From positions 115,872 through 179,871 of the forward strand of contig NZ_NIWD01000015.1 of NCBI RefSeq assembly GCF_002277025.1: 64,000 bases of DNA, in the 5' to 3' direction. This document shows, one piece after another, positions 19,972 to 27,830 of the stretch. The translations under genes and the position numbers were made by a program. The notes beneath the pieces are model-generated. The model searched no databases, was not told the origin of the DNA, and worked only from the letters and a program-made list of their open reading frames with translations. The DNA is from Sphingopyxis sp. GW247-27LB. GTDB taxonomy: Bacteria; Pseudomonadota; Alphaproteobacteria; Sphingomonadales; Sphingomonadaceae. How positions within the stretch are numbered: position 1 is the first letter of the stretch; each line of letters opens with the position of its first letter.

Positions 19972-20769
19972 CTATAGGCGATAGCGCGCGGTCGCGGAAG
20001 AGCGCGCCACCTCTTCCATCCGCGCCGCGATCGCCGCGCGCACGGCTTCGGCCAGCGCCTTGCGGTCGGCCTCCACCGCGTCGGGCAGCGGGTCGAGATA
20101 GTGGATGGTCAGCGGGATCGGGCGCTTGCGCGCGAGCAGCCGCTTGAAATTGTCGAGCCCGGACTCGGGGTCGAGCCAGGCGATATCCGGCGCCTCCTCG
20201 CCATAATCGAGGAAGACCGGCTGGACCCGCAGCCGCGGCGGCGTCGGAATCACCGCCTGGAGCAGCGAGGCGCGGAAGGGCAGAAGCCCGTCGCCGGGGC
20301 CGGTCGTACCTTCGGGAAACAGCGTCACCGGGCGCCCGCGCGCAAGCGCGCTCCGGAGCTCGTTCGTCTGATTGTGGATCTCGCGCTTCGCCTCGCGCTG
20401 GACATAGATGGTGCGGTTCTGGTCGGCGAGCCAGCCGACGAGCGGGGTCGTCTCGACCTCCGCCTTCGACACGAAGGCCGAGCGCGCCGCGCCGCCGAGC
20501 GCGAGAATATCGAGCCAGCTCACATGGTTGGAGACGAACAATACGTCGCGCCGCAGCCGCGTGCCGGTGGTGCGGACGCGCAGTCCCGCGATCCAGCCGG
20601 CGGCGTTGAGGAAGGCCATGACCATCGGCGACGGGCGGCCAACGGCGCGATAGCAAAGATGCGGAACGATCAGGAACAGCAGCGCCAGCACCATCGCGGC
20701 GAGGCGCAGCACCGAACGCCAGGTGATCGGAGCGCGATCAGTCGCGCTTGCGATCGAGGGAGACACCAT
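19972..20769 (-). CDS. plsC: 1-acyl-sn-glycerol-3-phosphate acyltransferase-like (PlsC family)
   Basis: Transfers acyl chains to lysophosphatidate or a related lysolipid at the inner membrane. One N-terminal membrane segment ([21 protein letters not shown]) precedes the acyltransferase core. The catalytic HX4D box is NHVSWLD, and [11 protein letters not shown] is the substrate-binding box. It is 265 residues. Its first 32 bases overlap the 3' end of fur in another frame, so it is probably translated from the fur transcript. Which lysolipid it uses cannot be decided from sequence; alphaproteobacteria also have OlsA-type ornithine-lipid enzymes. Confidence 0.87.
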   Translation of the reverse strand: MVSPSIASATDRAPITWRSVLRLAAMVLALLFLIVPHLCYRAVGRPSPMVMAFLNAAGWIAGLRVRTTGTRLRRDVLFVSNHVSWLDILALGGAARSAFVSKAEVETTPLVGWLADQNRTIYVQREAKREIHNQTNELRSALARGRPVTLFPEGTTGPGDGLLPFRASLLQAVIPTPPRLRVQPVFLDYGEEAPDIAWLDPESGLDNFKRLLARKRPIPLTIHYLDPLPDAVEADRKALAEAVRAAIAARMEEVARSSATARYRL

Positions 20770-21163
20770 AAAGTTCCATGCGGTGGTCGACGAGGCGGAA
20801 TCCCAGCCGTTCGGCGATCACCTTCTGCAGCGCCTCGAGCTCGGGATCGACGAATTCGATCACCTTGCCCGTTTCGACATCGATCAGATGGTCGTGATGC
20901 GCCTCGGGCGCCGCTTCGTAGCGCGAGCGGCCGTCGCCGAAATCGTGGCGGTCGAGGATGCCCGCCTCTTCGAACAGGCGGACGGTGCGGTAGACGGTGG
21001 CGATCGAAATGCCACTGTCGACCTTCGATGCGCGTTCATAGAGCGTCTCGACGTCGGGGTGATCCTCCGAATCCGAAATGACGCGCGCAATGATGCGGCG
21101 CTGCTCGGTGATGCGCAGCCCCTTCTCGTGGCACAGCGCTTCAAGATCGATCGTACCGGACAT
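20738..21163 (-). CDS. fur: Ferric uptake regulator Fur
   Basis: Metal-sensing repressor of the Fur family, 141 residues. The winged helix is at about residues 12-80 (GLRITEQRRIIARVI, SIATVYRTVRLFEEAGIL). The dimerisation domain has the metal ligands in EAAPEAHHDHLIDVETGKVIEF. The CxxC pairs of many Fur proteins are absent, as is common in alphaproteobacteria. The same subfamily can act as Fur or Mur, so iron versus manganese sensing is not certain. It overlaps plsC and follows mucR on the same strand, with hairpins between. It is the likely regulator of the heme receptor. Confidence 0.9.
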   Translation of the reverse strand: MSGTIDLEALCHEKGLRITEQRRIIARVISDSEDHPDVETLYERASKVDSGISIATVYRTVRLFEEAGILDRHDFGDGRSRYEAAPEAHHDHLIDVETGKVIEFVDPELEALQKVIAERLGFRLVDHRMELYGVSLDRKRD

Positions 21164-21270
21164 GCGGGCCTTTCCTGCAAGACGCAGTCATGTTTCTTCT
21201 TATGCACATTGTATAGGGTCGCGCCGGGAATAGGACAAGGGCGGCGCCGACGCGGCACCGCCCCTTCCCG

Positions 21271-21286
21271 TTCCCCGCAAGGGGAA
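21271..21286 (-). terminator. Candidate terminator after mucR
   Basis: A perfect TTCCCC/GGGGAA stem with a GCAA loop lies 16 bases after the mucR stop. A second, larger GC stem (GGGCGG/CCGCCC, about 21239-21264) follows. Neither has a clear T tract. Confidence 0.45.
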
Positions 21287-21302
21287 CCGTCAACGAAAGA
21301 TT

Positions 21303-21734
21303 TCAAGCCTTCCGGCGCTTGCGCCCGCCGCCACGGCCCTTGGTGCCGAGACCGATTTCCTTCGCCAGCGCGCGGCGCTTTTCGGCGTAATTGGGGGCAA
21401 CCATCGGATAGTCCGCGGGCAGGCCCCATTTCGCGCGATAATCGTCGGGCGTCATCTCGTAGTGCGTCATTAAGTGGCGGCGCAGCATCTTCAGCTTCTT
21501 GCCGTCCTCGAGGCAGACGATGTAGTCGGGCTTCACCGACGCGCGGATCGACACGGCGGGAACCGGCTTCTCCTCGGGCACGGCCTGGCTGCCCAGCCCC
21601 GACAGCGCCGCGTGGACATTGTTGATCAGCATCGCGAGGTCGGAAATCGCGACGCTGTTGTTGCTGACATGCGCGGCGACGATATCGGCCGTCAAGGTGA
21701 CGAGCATTTCGTTGGTATCGGTTTGGTCCGACAT
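21303..21734 (-). CDS. Ros/MucR family transcriptional regulator
   Basis: Prokaryotic zinc-finger regulator of the Ros/MucR family, which controls exopolysaccharide, motility and cell-cycle genes in alphaproteobacteria. The 143-residue protein has the finger [20 protein letters not shown]. Ligands Cys74, Asp77, His87 and His91 are the Cys-Asp-His-His variant, with Asp replacing the second Cys. The core [29 protein letters not shown] follows. The basic tail [11 protein letters not shown] resembles other sphingomonad copies. It lies between rimI and fur but with longer gaps (117 and 139 bases), so it probably has its own promoter. Confidence 0.93.
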   Translation of the reverse strand: MSDQTDTNEMLVTLTADIVAAHVSNNSVAISDLAMLINNVHAALSGLGSQAVPEEKPVPAVSIRASVKPDYIVCLEDGKKLKMLRRHLMTHYEMTPDDYRAKWGLPADYPMVAPNYAEKRRALAKEIGLGTKGRGGGRKRRKA

Positions 21735-21851
21735 GGGGGCGATTCCTTATCTATTCATCCCAGAAGAATGGACGGCGAATGGTCCTATATTTCTTCGTCC
21801 ACAGCTATTCATGCCATTTTGGTGACAACGCCGCAATGAAAGATCATTTGG

Positions 21852-22325
21852 TTACGAAGCGTTTGCGCTGCGTCGCATCGTAATCGCGTCGCGAATCACC
21901 CCGTCGCCGCCGCGATAATAAGCGGGCCGACGCCCGCATTCGGAAAAACCCGCTTCCCGGTACAGACGAGCGGCCGAATTGTCGGCGCGCATCTCGAGGA
22001 AATAATCCTCGGCGCCCTCCCGCGCGGCCCATGCCTGCCAGTCGTCGATCAGCCGCCGCCCGACCCCGCGACCGCGCCAGAGCGGGTTCACCGCGAGAAG
22101 CAGCAATTCGCTTTCGGGTCCGGCGACCCGCGCCGCGGAAAAGCCGCACGGCCGGTCGCCCTCGCGCGCGAGACAGACGCGCGCCGAGGGCAGCGCGAAC
22201 AGGGTCAGCAATTGCGCCGCGCTCCACGCCTCGCCATAGGCGGGGTCGAAGGCGGCCTCCATCACGTCCATCACAGCGCCGATATCGCTGACGCGGGCCG
22301 TGGCGAAGTGGATGGGGTCGCTCAT
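21852..22325 (-). CDS. rimI: Ribosomal-protein-alanine N-acetyltransferase
   Basis: GNAT acetyltransferase that modifies the N-terminal alanine of ribosomal protein S18 and sometimes other proteins. The acetyl-CoA loop is in LAVNPLWRGRGVGRRLIDDW (residues about 77-96), followed by the C-terminal beta-bulge segment YREAGFSECGRRPAYYR that typifies RimI. It is 157 residues. Its ATG overlaps the tsaB stop as ATGA, the usual tsaB-rimI coupling. Confidence 0.9.
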   Translation of the reverse strand: MSDPIHFATARVSDIGAVMDVMEAAFDPAYGEAWSAAQLLTLFALPSARVCLAREGDRPCGFSAARVAGPESELLLLAVNPLWRGRGVGRRLIDDWQAWAAREGAEDYFLEMRADNSAARLYREAGFSECGRRPAYYRGGDGVIRDAITMRRSANAS

Positions 22326-22939
22326 GCCGCGGTCATCGGCTTGGCGTCAGGCGCGCGGCCGTAAATCGGGCTCGGGTCGGCAAACAGCGCGGCTGTCGGC
22401 AGCGCCGCGAAGGCGCGCGCGTCGGGAAGCGCGGCCAGGGCGCGGCCGCTTCCGCGACGGGCGACGAATGCTTCCGCGCGGTTGCCGATAACGACTGGAT
22501 CTTCGAGTTCCACCGCCTCGTCGGGTAGAAGCGAGCGCATCGCGGCAGCAGGCGACAGATCCGCGGCAAAGGGCTGGACGAACCACTGCCCGTGCCCGCC
22601 CTCCATCACGATGAGTCCGCCACCCGCCTCGGCCAGTTCGGCCGCGGCACCCGCCGCGACGAGCGCGAGGGTCGAGAATCCCTGCACGGGAACCTTCCAC
22701 CCGAGCGCGAGCGCGCGTGCCGCCGCGACGCCGATCCGCACCCCGGCAAAACTGCCGGGCCCGCAGCCGACCGCGATGGCGTCGGCGCGTCCCCCTCGCT
22801 TCAATTCGGCGATCAGCGGGACCAGCCGCTCGGCATGCCCGCGGCCGATCGCCTCGTGGCGGAAATCGACAAGCGCCGAATCATCGAACAGCGCCACCGA
22901 ACAGGCTTCGCTCGCCGAATCGATGACCAGTCGCAGCAT
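22322..22939 (-). CDS. tsaB: tRNA threonylcarbamoyladenosine biosynthesis protein TsaB
   Basis: Non-catalytic ASKHA-fold partner of TsaD in t6A37 formation on ANN-decoding tRNAs. The 205-residue protein opens LRLVIDSASEACSVALFD and has RGHAERLVPLI, VGCGPGSFAGVRIGVAAARALA (phosphate-binding segment) and the VQGFSTLALVA motif. It is slightly short compared with E. coli TsaB (231). It precedes rimI with a 4-base overlap. Confidence 0.93.
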   Translation of the reverse strand: MLRLVIDSASEACSVALFDDSALVDFRHEAIGRGHAERLVPLIAELKRGGRADAIAVGCGPGSFAGVRIGVAAARALALGWKVPVQGFSTLALVAAGAAAELAEAGGGLIVMEGGHGQWFVQPFAADLSPAAAMRSLLPDEAVELEDPVVIGNRAEAFVARRGSGRALAALPDARAFAALPTAALFADPSPIYGRAPDAKPMTAA

Positions 22940-22957
22940 CGCGGCGCGCCCGGACGA

Positions 22958-23551
22958 TCAGGCGATGCGGTTGAAACGGCCGAAGTTCGGCCGCGGGCTG
23001 CGTTCGAAAATCGTCGCGGGATCGCCATAGCCGAGCGTCGAGATGAAATTGCTCTTCACATTGGGCTCGTCGGCGAAGAAGGCCTGGTCGACCGCCGCAT
23101 TGTCGAAGCCCGACATCGGCCCCGTGTCGAGGCCCAGCGCCCGCGCGGCGAGGATGAAATAGGCGCCCTGCAGGCTCGAGTTGCGAAAGGCGGTGGTCTG
23201 CGCGTGGGGTTCGTTGCCCGCGAACCAGCTCCGCGCATCGGTGTGCGGAAAGAATTCGGGCAAATGCTCGTAGAATTCATTGTCCATCGCGATGATCGCG
23301 GTGACCGGCGCCTTCAATATCTTCTCGCCGTTCGCGGGCATCGACAGTGCGGCGAGCTTCGCCTTCGCCTCGCCGGACACGCACCAGACGATCCGCGCCG
23401 GCAGGCTGTTGGCGCTCGTCGGGCCATATTTCATCAGGTCCCAGATCGCGCGCAGCTGATCGTCCGACACCGGCCGGTCGACATAGCCATTATAGGTGCG
23501 CGCGGTGCGAAACAGCTGGTCGAGAGCGCTATCGGAAAGCGGCTCGCTCAT
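22958..23551 (-). CDS. Nitroreductase family, malonic semialdehyde reductase-like
   Basis: FMN-dependent reductase of the nitroreductase superfamily, closest in style to RutE/HadB-like malonic semialdehyde reductases. MKYGPTSANSLPARIVW (residues about 40-56) supplies FMN contacts, and RALGLDTGPMSGFDNAAVD is the C-terminal signature. It is 197 residues. The ATG at 23551 follows a GGAGAAT ribosome site. No pyrimidine-degradation genes are nearby; it is embedded between nfuA and tsaB, so its real substrate is open. Confidence 0.85.
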   Translation of the reverse strand: MSEPLSDSALDQLFRTARTYNGYVDRPVSDDQLRAIWDLMKYGPTSANSLPARIVWCVSGEAKAKLAALSMPANGEKILKAPVTAIIAMDNEFYEHLPEFFPHTDARSWFAGNEPHAQTTAFRNSSLQGAYFILAARALGLDTGPMSGFDNAAVDQAFFADEPNVKSNFISTLGYGDPATIFERSPRPNFGRFNRIA

Positions 23552-23577
23552 CGGGGCATTCTCCTGTCGGGATGGCG

Positions 23578-24165
23578 TCAGACGGCGTGAACGGCCGTCA
23601 CTTCGGGAACATAATGTTTGAGCAGCGATTCGATGCCGTTCTTCAGCGTCGCGGTCGACGAGGGGCAGCCCGAGCAGGCGCCCTGCATCTTCAGATACAC
23701 ATTGCCCTTGTCGAAACCGCGATAGATGATGTCGCCGCCGTCGTTCGCGACCGCGGGGCGGACGCGCGTTTCGATGAGTTCCTTGATCTGCTCGATGATG
23801 TCGGCGTCGGCGGGATCGTCGGCGAAACCGCCCTCCCCTTCCTCCGCGGGAACCGAGAAACCCGCGCTCGCCGGATGGAACAGCGGCATCCGGGCGAGGA
23901 AATGATCCATGACGATGCCGAGGACGTCGGGCTTCACATCGGCCCATTCGGCGCCCGGCGCGATCGTCACCGAAATGAAGTCGCGGCCGAAGAACACGCC
24001 CGTCACGTCGCCGAGCGCGAAGAGCGCGGTGGCGAGCGGCGAGGCGGCGGCCTCTTCGGGGCTCGCAAAATCGCGGGTTCCCGCCTCCATCACCGCCTGT
24101 CCGGGCAGGAATTTGAGCGTCGCGGGATTGGGCGTCGATTCGGTTTCGATCAGCATGGGCTGCAT
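23578..24165 (-). CDS. NfuA-type Fe-S cluster carrier (NifU domain)
   Basis: Iron-sulfur cluster carrier that passes 4Fe-4S clusters to target enzymes. The N-terminal Nfu domain begins MLIETESTPNPATLKFLPG. The C-terminal NifU domain has RVRPAVANDGGDIIYRGFD and the cluster ligands Cys164-X2-Cys167 in GACSGCPSST. The start is either 24165 (MQPMLIETE) or 24156 (MLIETE); neither has a strong ribosome site. It heads the leftward run ending at rimI. MiaB downstream is a plausible Fe-S client, by inference. Confidence 0.92.
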   Translation of the reverse strand: MQPMLIETESTPNPATLKFLPGQAVMEAGTRDFASPEEAAASPLATALFALGDVTGVFFGRDFISVTIAPGAEWADVKPDVLGIVMDHFLARMPLFHPASAGFSVPAEEGEGGFADDPADADIIEQIKELIETRVRPAVANDGGDIIYRGFDKGNVYLKMQGACSGCPSSTATLKNGIESLLKHYVPEVTAVHAV

Positions 24166-24219
24166 GTGGGACTCATTCGCGCTTTGTGCAAGGTGACACA
24201 CATGCGCTAGGGCGCGGCG

Positions 24220-25092
24220 ATGCGCCGTTTCACCCATTTCGCCGCTCTCGACTGGTCGGGCGCCCGCGGCGAGCGCCAGCGCGGCATCGCGCTCGCGGTG
24301 GCGAGCGGGGCCGGCGCGCCCGCGCTGGTCCGGCCGGGGCATGTCTGGTCGCGCGCCGAGATACTCGGTTGGCTGGAGGATGTCGCGGCAGCGGGCGCCG
24401 ACATGCTGATCGGCTTCGATTTCTCGGCCGCCTTCGCCTTCGCCGATCGTGCGGCCTATTTTCCCGAATGGCGCGACAGCCCCCCGGACATCCGCGCGCT
24501 GTGGGCACTGGTCGAACGGCTCGCCGCGGGCGATCCGCATTTCGAGGCTGGCGCCTTCCTCGCGCATCCCGAGGCGCATCGCCATTTCCGCCACGGCGCG
24601 GGCGTCGTCGGCGACCTGTTCGAAGCCGGCGGCGGGCGGCTGCGCATCGTCGAGCAGCATCAGCGCACGACGAAACAGGCCGCGAGCGTCAGCAATTTCA
24701 ACCTCGTCGGCGCGGCGCAGGTCGGCAAGGCGAGCCTTTCGGGAATGCGCCTGCTCCACCGCCTTTACGGTCGCATCCCTCTGTGGCCGCTCGATCCGGT
24801 TCCGGCGCGCGGGCCCGTGCTCGTCGAGATCTACACGAGCCTCGCGGCGCGCGCGGCGGGACTACCGCCGGGGCGCAGCAAGATCCGCGACGGCGACGCG
24901 CTCGACGCCGCGCTGATCGCGATCGGATCACGGCCCGCGCACCTTGCGGGTCCGGTCAGCGACCATGCGAGCGACGCGCTGCTCGCCGCCGCCTGGCTAC
25001 GCGCGATCGCGGGCGACGCCGCGCCCTGGTCGCCCGCGCCGCTGACCGCCGCGCTCGCCGCAACCGAAGGCTGGACCTTCGGCATCATTTGA
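24220..25092 (+). CDS. DUF429-like predicted RNase H-fold protein
   Basis: I do not recognise a characterised homologue. The 290-residue protein shows the spacing of acidic residues seen in DUF429-like RNase H-fold families: AALDWSGARG at residue 8, LIGFDFSAAF near 63, VEIYTSLAARAAG near 205 and DHASDALLAAAWL near 248. QHQRTTKQAASVSNFNLVGAAQVGKASLSGM is a conserved-looking central block. No signal or membrane segment is present. It is divergent from nfuA and ends 20 bases before tRNA-Thr. A nuclease activity is only a fold-based guess. Confidence 0.65.
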   Translation: MRRFTHFAALDWSGARGERQRGIALAVASGAGAPALVRPGHVWSRAEILGWLEDVAAAGADMLIGFDFSAAFAFADRAAYFPEWRDSPPDIRALWALVERLAAGDPHFEAGAFLAHPEAHRHFRHGAGVVGDLFEAGGGRLRIVEQHQRTTKQAASVSNFNLVGAAQVGKASLSGMRLLHRLYGRIPLWPLDPVPARGPVLVEIYTSLAARAAGLPPGRSKIRDGDALDAALIAIGSRPAHLAGPVSDHASDALLAAAWLRAIAGDAAPWSPAPLTAALAATEGWTFGII

Positions 25093-25112
25093 CGCAAAGG
25101 GCCATCGGGAGC

Positions 25113-25188
25113 GCCGGCTTAGCTCAGTTGGTAGAGCAACCGCCTTGTAAGCGGTAGGTCGTCAGTTCGAGTCTGACAGCCGGCACCA
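25113..25188 (+). tRNA. tRNA-Thr (anticodon UGU)
   Basis: A 76-base cloverleaf with acceptor GCCGGCT paired to AGCCGGC, discriminator A and an encoded CCA. The D arm has AGCTCAGTTGGTAGAGCA. The anticodon arm ACCGC-CTTGTAA-GCGGT has anticodon TGT at 25146-25148. The T arm is GTCAG-TTCGAGT-CTGAC. Confidence 0.97.
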
Positions 25189-25246
25189 CATGGGCAGCGG
25201 GTCGCCGGCAACGCTTGCCGTGATTCGGTCGGCGGTGAGTCGCTCT

Positions 25247-26146
25247 TTATCCGCTCGCTTTGTCCAAAGCGTCGAGGCCCACCGCGAGCGCGCCCAGGGG
25301 GCCGGCCATCGTCCCCAGCCCCGGCGGGCCGAGGCGGCTGTCGAGCTGCTCGGCATAGGGGGTGAGCGATCCATAGGCGGCGATGCTCGCGGCGAGCGCG
25401 GCGCGCAGCTTTGGAAACAGCCGTTCGCGCGAGGCCAGCACGCCGCCGCCGATCGCGATCCGCTCGGGCGCCGCGGTGACGACCAGATTATGCAGCAGCC
25501 CGACGAGATCGTGGACAAATAAATCCCATTCATCGCCCCCGTCGGGAAGCGCGTGCGGTGGCCGGCCGAACCGCCTAGCGAGCGCCGGTCCCGAGATCAG
25601 CCCCTCGACGCAATCGCCGTGGAAGGGGCACGCGCCGGCAAAATCGTCGCCGGGCGCGCGGCGCACGCGCATATGCCCCGCCTCGCCATGCGCCACGCCC
25701 TGCACCGGCCGGTCGCCCGCGATCAGCCCAACGCCGACGCCGGTGCCGACCGTGATATAGCAATGGCTCGACAGTCCCCGCGCTGCGCCCCAGCGCTGCT
25801 CGGCAAGCGCGGCGCCGACCACGTCGGTCTGGATAGCCAGCGGCTTGCCGTAACGCGCGGCGAGCCGGCGCGTGAGATCGGTCCCCGTCCAGCCGGGTTT
25901 GGGAGTGGCGCTGACGGAGCCATAATCGGGGCTGCGCGGATCGAGATCGAGCGGACCGAAGGCGGCGATGCCGAGCGCGTCGAAGCGCCAGCCGTCGAGT
26001 ATCCTTTCCAGCGCCGCCAAGGTCGTCGCGGGATCGGTGGTCGGCACGGTTTCGCGGGCGCGAACGTCGTCGGGCCCGGTGCCCAGAATGGCGACGCATT
26101 TGGTGCCGCCCAGTTCGAGCCCGGCGATCGATGGAGAATATGTCAT
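25247..26146 (-). CDS. ROK family kinase, probable fructokinase
   Basis: Sugar kinase of the ROK family, probably phosphorylating fructose to fructose-6-phosphate. The phosphate loop ELGGTKCVAILG is at residues 11-22. The ROK zinc site is in HGEAGHMRVRR followed by CPFHGDCVEG (a Cys-X2-H-X2-Cys cluster), which is typical of bacterial fructokinases. IAIGGGVLASRERLFPKL is the C-terminal block. It is 299 residues. It is the last gene of the leftward operon that encodes mannitol and sorbitol-type dehydrogenases. Both produce fructose, so fructokinase fits as the next step. The exact sugar is inferred. Confidence 0.85.
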   Translation of the reverse strand: MTYSPSIAGLELGGTKCVAILGTGPDDVRARETVPTTDPATTLAALERILDGWRFDALGIAAFGPLDLDPRSPDYGSVSATPKPGWTGTDLTRRLAARYGKPLAIQTDVVGAALAEQRWGAARGLSSHCYITVGTGVGVGLIAGDRPVQGVAHGEAGHMRVRRAPGDDFAGACPFHGDCVEGLISGPALARRFGRPPHALPDGGDEWDLFVHDLVGLLHNLVVTAAPERIAIGGGVLASRERLFPKLRAALAASIAAYGSLTPYAEQLDSRLGPPGLGTMAGPLGALAVGLDALDKASG

Positions 26147-26184
26147 GGGAGCTTCCGAGCCAGTAGTGAAGAAAAATGCGGCGA

Positions 26185-27744
26185 TCAGGCCCGGACCGCT
26201 TCGGGCCGGCTGGACTCCACGACGTAGCGCGCCAACGTGTCGATGCGGCCGCCCGGGGTGAACACCTGGTCGACGACGCGCAGATCGGTGTGCCAGACCT
26301 CTGGCTTGACGTCGAACAACAGATAGCCGCGCTGATCATGGATCATCGAGATATGCGGGTTGGTCGCCGCGCGCGGATCGGGGCCGATGGGAAGCCCGTT
26401 GGTGCTGATCGAACTGACCGACGTTCCGTGGAACTCGGGCGCGACAGGCGGGCTTTCGAGATCATCGCGACGCGACGGCAAATTGCCGATGAAGAACATA
26501 TGGCTGTCGCCCCCGGCGATCACGACATTTTTGCCGCGTTTCTCGATCATCCTGACCAGCCGCGCGCGCGCGTGGGGATAGCCGGTCCAATTGTCGTAGC
26601 CGTTCGAGGGAATTTTCTGCGCCGACCGGTCGAACGGCATGACGAGGCCGCCGAGTCCCAGCAGGTTCCAGGCGAAATCGGGCGTCAGGCCCTTACCGAG
26701 CCAGCGTTCCTGCGCATCGCCCAGCATCGTGTCGGGCTTGTCGCGCGTATCGACGCAATTGCCGTCGCCCGGCTTTTCGCAAAGACGGATGCTGCGGTAG
26801 CTGCGCTTGTCGAGGACGTGAAGGCGCAGGAGCCGGCCGAAATCGAGCCGGTGAAATATCCGCGGCGATCCGCCGTGGGGGAACCGGCTCCTGCGGACGG
26901 GCATATGCTCGTACCACGCCTGCATCGCGGCGGCGCGACGGAGCAGGAAGATTTCGCGGGGCGTGCCGCCGTCGTCGAGATCGCCGGCCCAATTATTCTC
27001 CACCTCATGATCGTCGAACGTCGACACGAACGCCGCGGCAGCGTGGGCGGCCCGAAGATCGGGATCGACCTTGTAGAGCGCGTAACGCTGCCGATAATCG
27101 TCGAGGCTGTAGAGCTTGTCGCTGTTGTGGTGGCGCACGAGGGGCGCCTTGGCCGCCGCCGCCGGGCCGGCGGGTTTCCCCTCATAGATATAGTCGCCGT
27201 AATGATAGACGAGATCGAGGTCGGGTTCCGCGCTGATATGGCGCCATGCCGAGAAGAGCCCGCGTTCGTAATGCTGGCATCCGGCGACCGCGATCCGCAA
27301 CCGGTCGAGCGCCGCTCCGGCGGCGGGCGCGGTGCGGACGGTGCCGGTGTCGCTGGGGATTCCGCCCGCGACGAAGCGATACCAGTAGCGGCGATGGCTG
27401 CCGAGGCCCTCGACCTCGACATGAACCGAATGCGCGAGTTCGGGCCGCGCCAGCGCGGTGCCGGTCTGCACGATCCGGTGGAACGCTTCGTCCTCGGCGA
27501 CGTCCCAGCTCACCGGCACGGCCTCGGCCGGCATACCGCCATGGGGTTCGAGCGGTTTCGGCGCGAGGCGGGTCCAGATGACGAAGCCATCGGGCGCCGG
27601 ATCGCCCGAGGCGACGCCGAGCGTAAACGGGTCGTCGGAAAATTGCGGCGCGGCGAACGCGGGCGTCCGCGCCAGCGCGGCGAACAGCATGGCATGCCCC
27701 CCGGCGCGAAGCAGGGTGCGGCGGCTGGGCGGATATTCGATCAT
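26185..27744 (-). CDS. phoD: PhoD-family alkaline phosphatase/phosphodiesterase, Tat-exported
   Basis: Secreted PhoD-type phosphoesterase, which acts on phosphomonoesters and phosphodiesters with Ca/Fe. A Tat-like signal, SRRTLLRAGGHAMLFAALA, opens the 519-residue protein and ends near FAAPQF. The N-terminal beta domain (FTLGVASGDPAPDGFVIWTRL) is followed by the metallo-core: VAGCQHYERG, HYGDYIYEG, STFDDHEVENNWAGD and VIAGGDSHMFFIGN. The C-terminus has EFHGTSVSS. It lies between mtlK and fructokinase, an unusual place for a phosphatase and one reason to suspect a phosphorylated polyol substrate. The start is the ATG directly before the Tat signal; a longer reading would begin inside mtlK. Confidence 0.92.
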   Translation of the reverse strand: MIEYPPSRRTLLRAGGHAMLFAALARTPAFAAPQFSDDPFTLGVASGDPAPDGFVIWTRLAPKPLEPHGGMPAEAVPVSWDVAEDEAFHRIVQTGTALARPELAHSVHVEVEGLGSHRRYWYRFVAGGIPSDTGTVRTAPAAGAALDRLRIAVAGCQHYERGLFSAWRHISAEPDLDLVYHYGDYIYEGKPAGPAAAAKAPLVRHHNSDKLYSLDDYRQRYALYKVDPDLRAAHAAAAFVSTFDDHEVENNWAGDLDDGGTPREIFLLRRAAAMQAWYEHMPVRRSRFPHGGSPRIFHRLDFGRLLRLHVLDKRSYRSIRLCEKPGDGNCVDTRDKPDTMLGDAQERWLGKGLTPDFAWNLLGLGGLVMPFDRSAQKIPSNGYDNWTGYPHARARLVRMIEKRGKNVVIAGGDSHMFFIGNLPSRRDDLESPPVAPEFHGTSVSSISTNGLPIGPDPRAATNPHISMIHDQRGYLLFDVKPEVWHTDLRVVDQVFTPGGRIDTLARYVVESSRPEAVRA

Positions 27745-27830
27745 AAGGCAAGGCTCGCTCTGCTCATGTCGGCGGACGTGTTCGGCGGCGTCCGGCTCTC
27801 GTCGATGTCTGCGAGCGCAGGTCGCATCGG

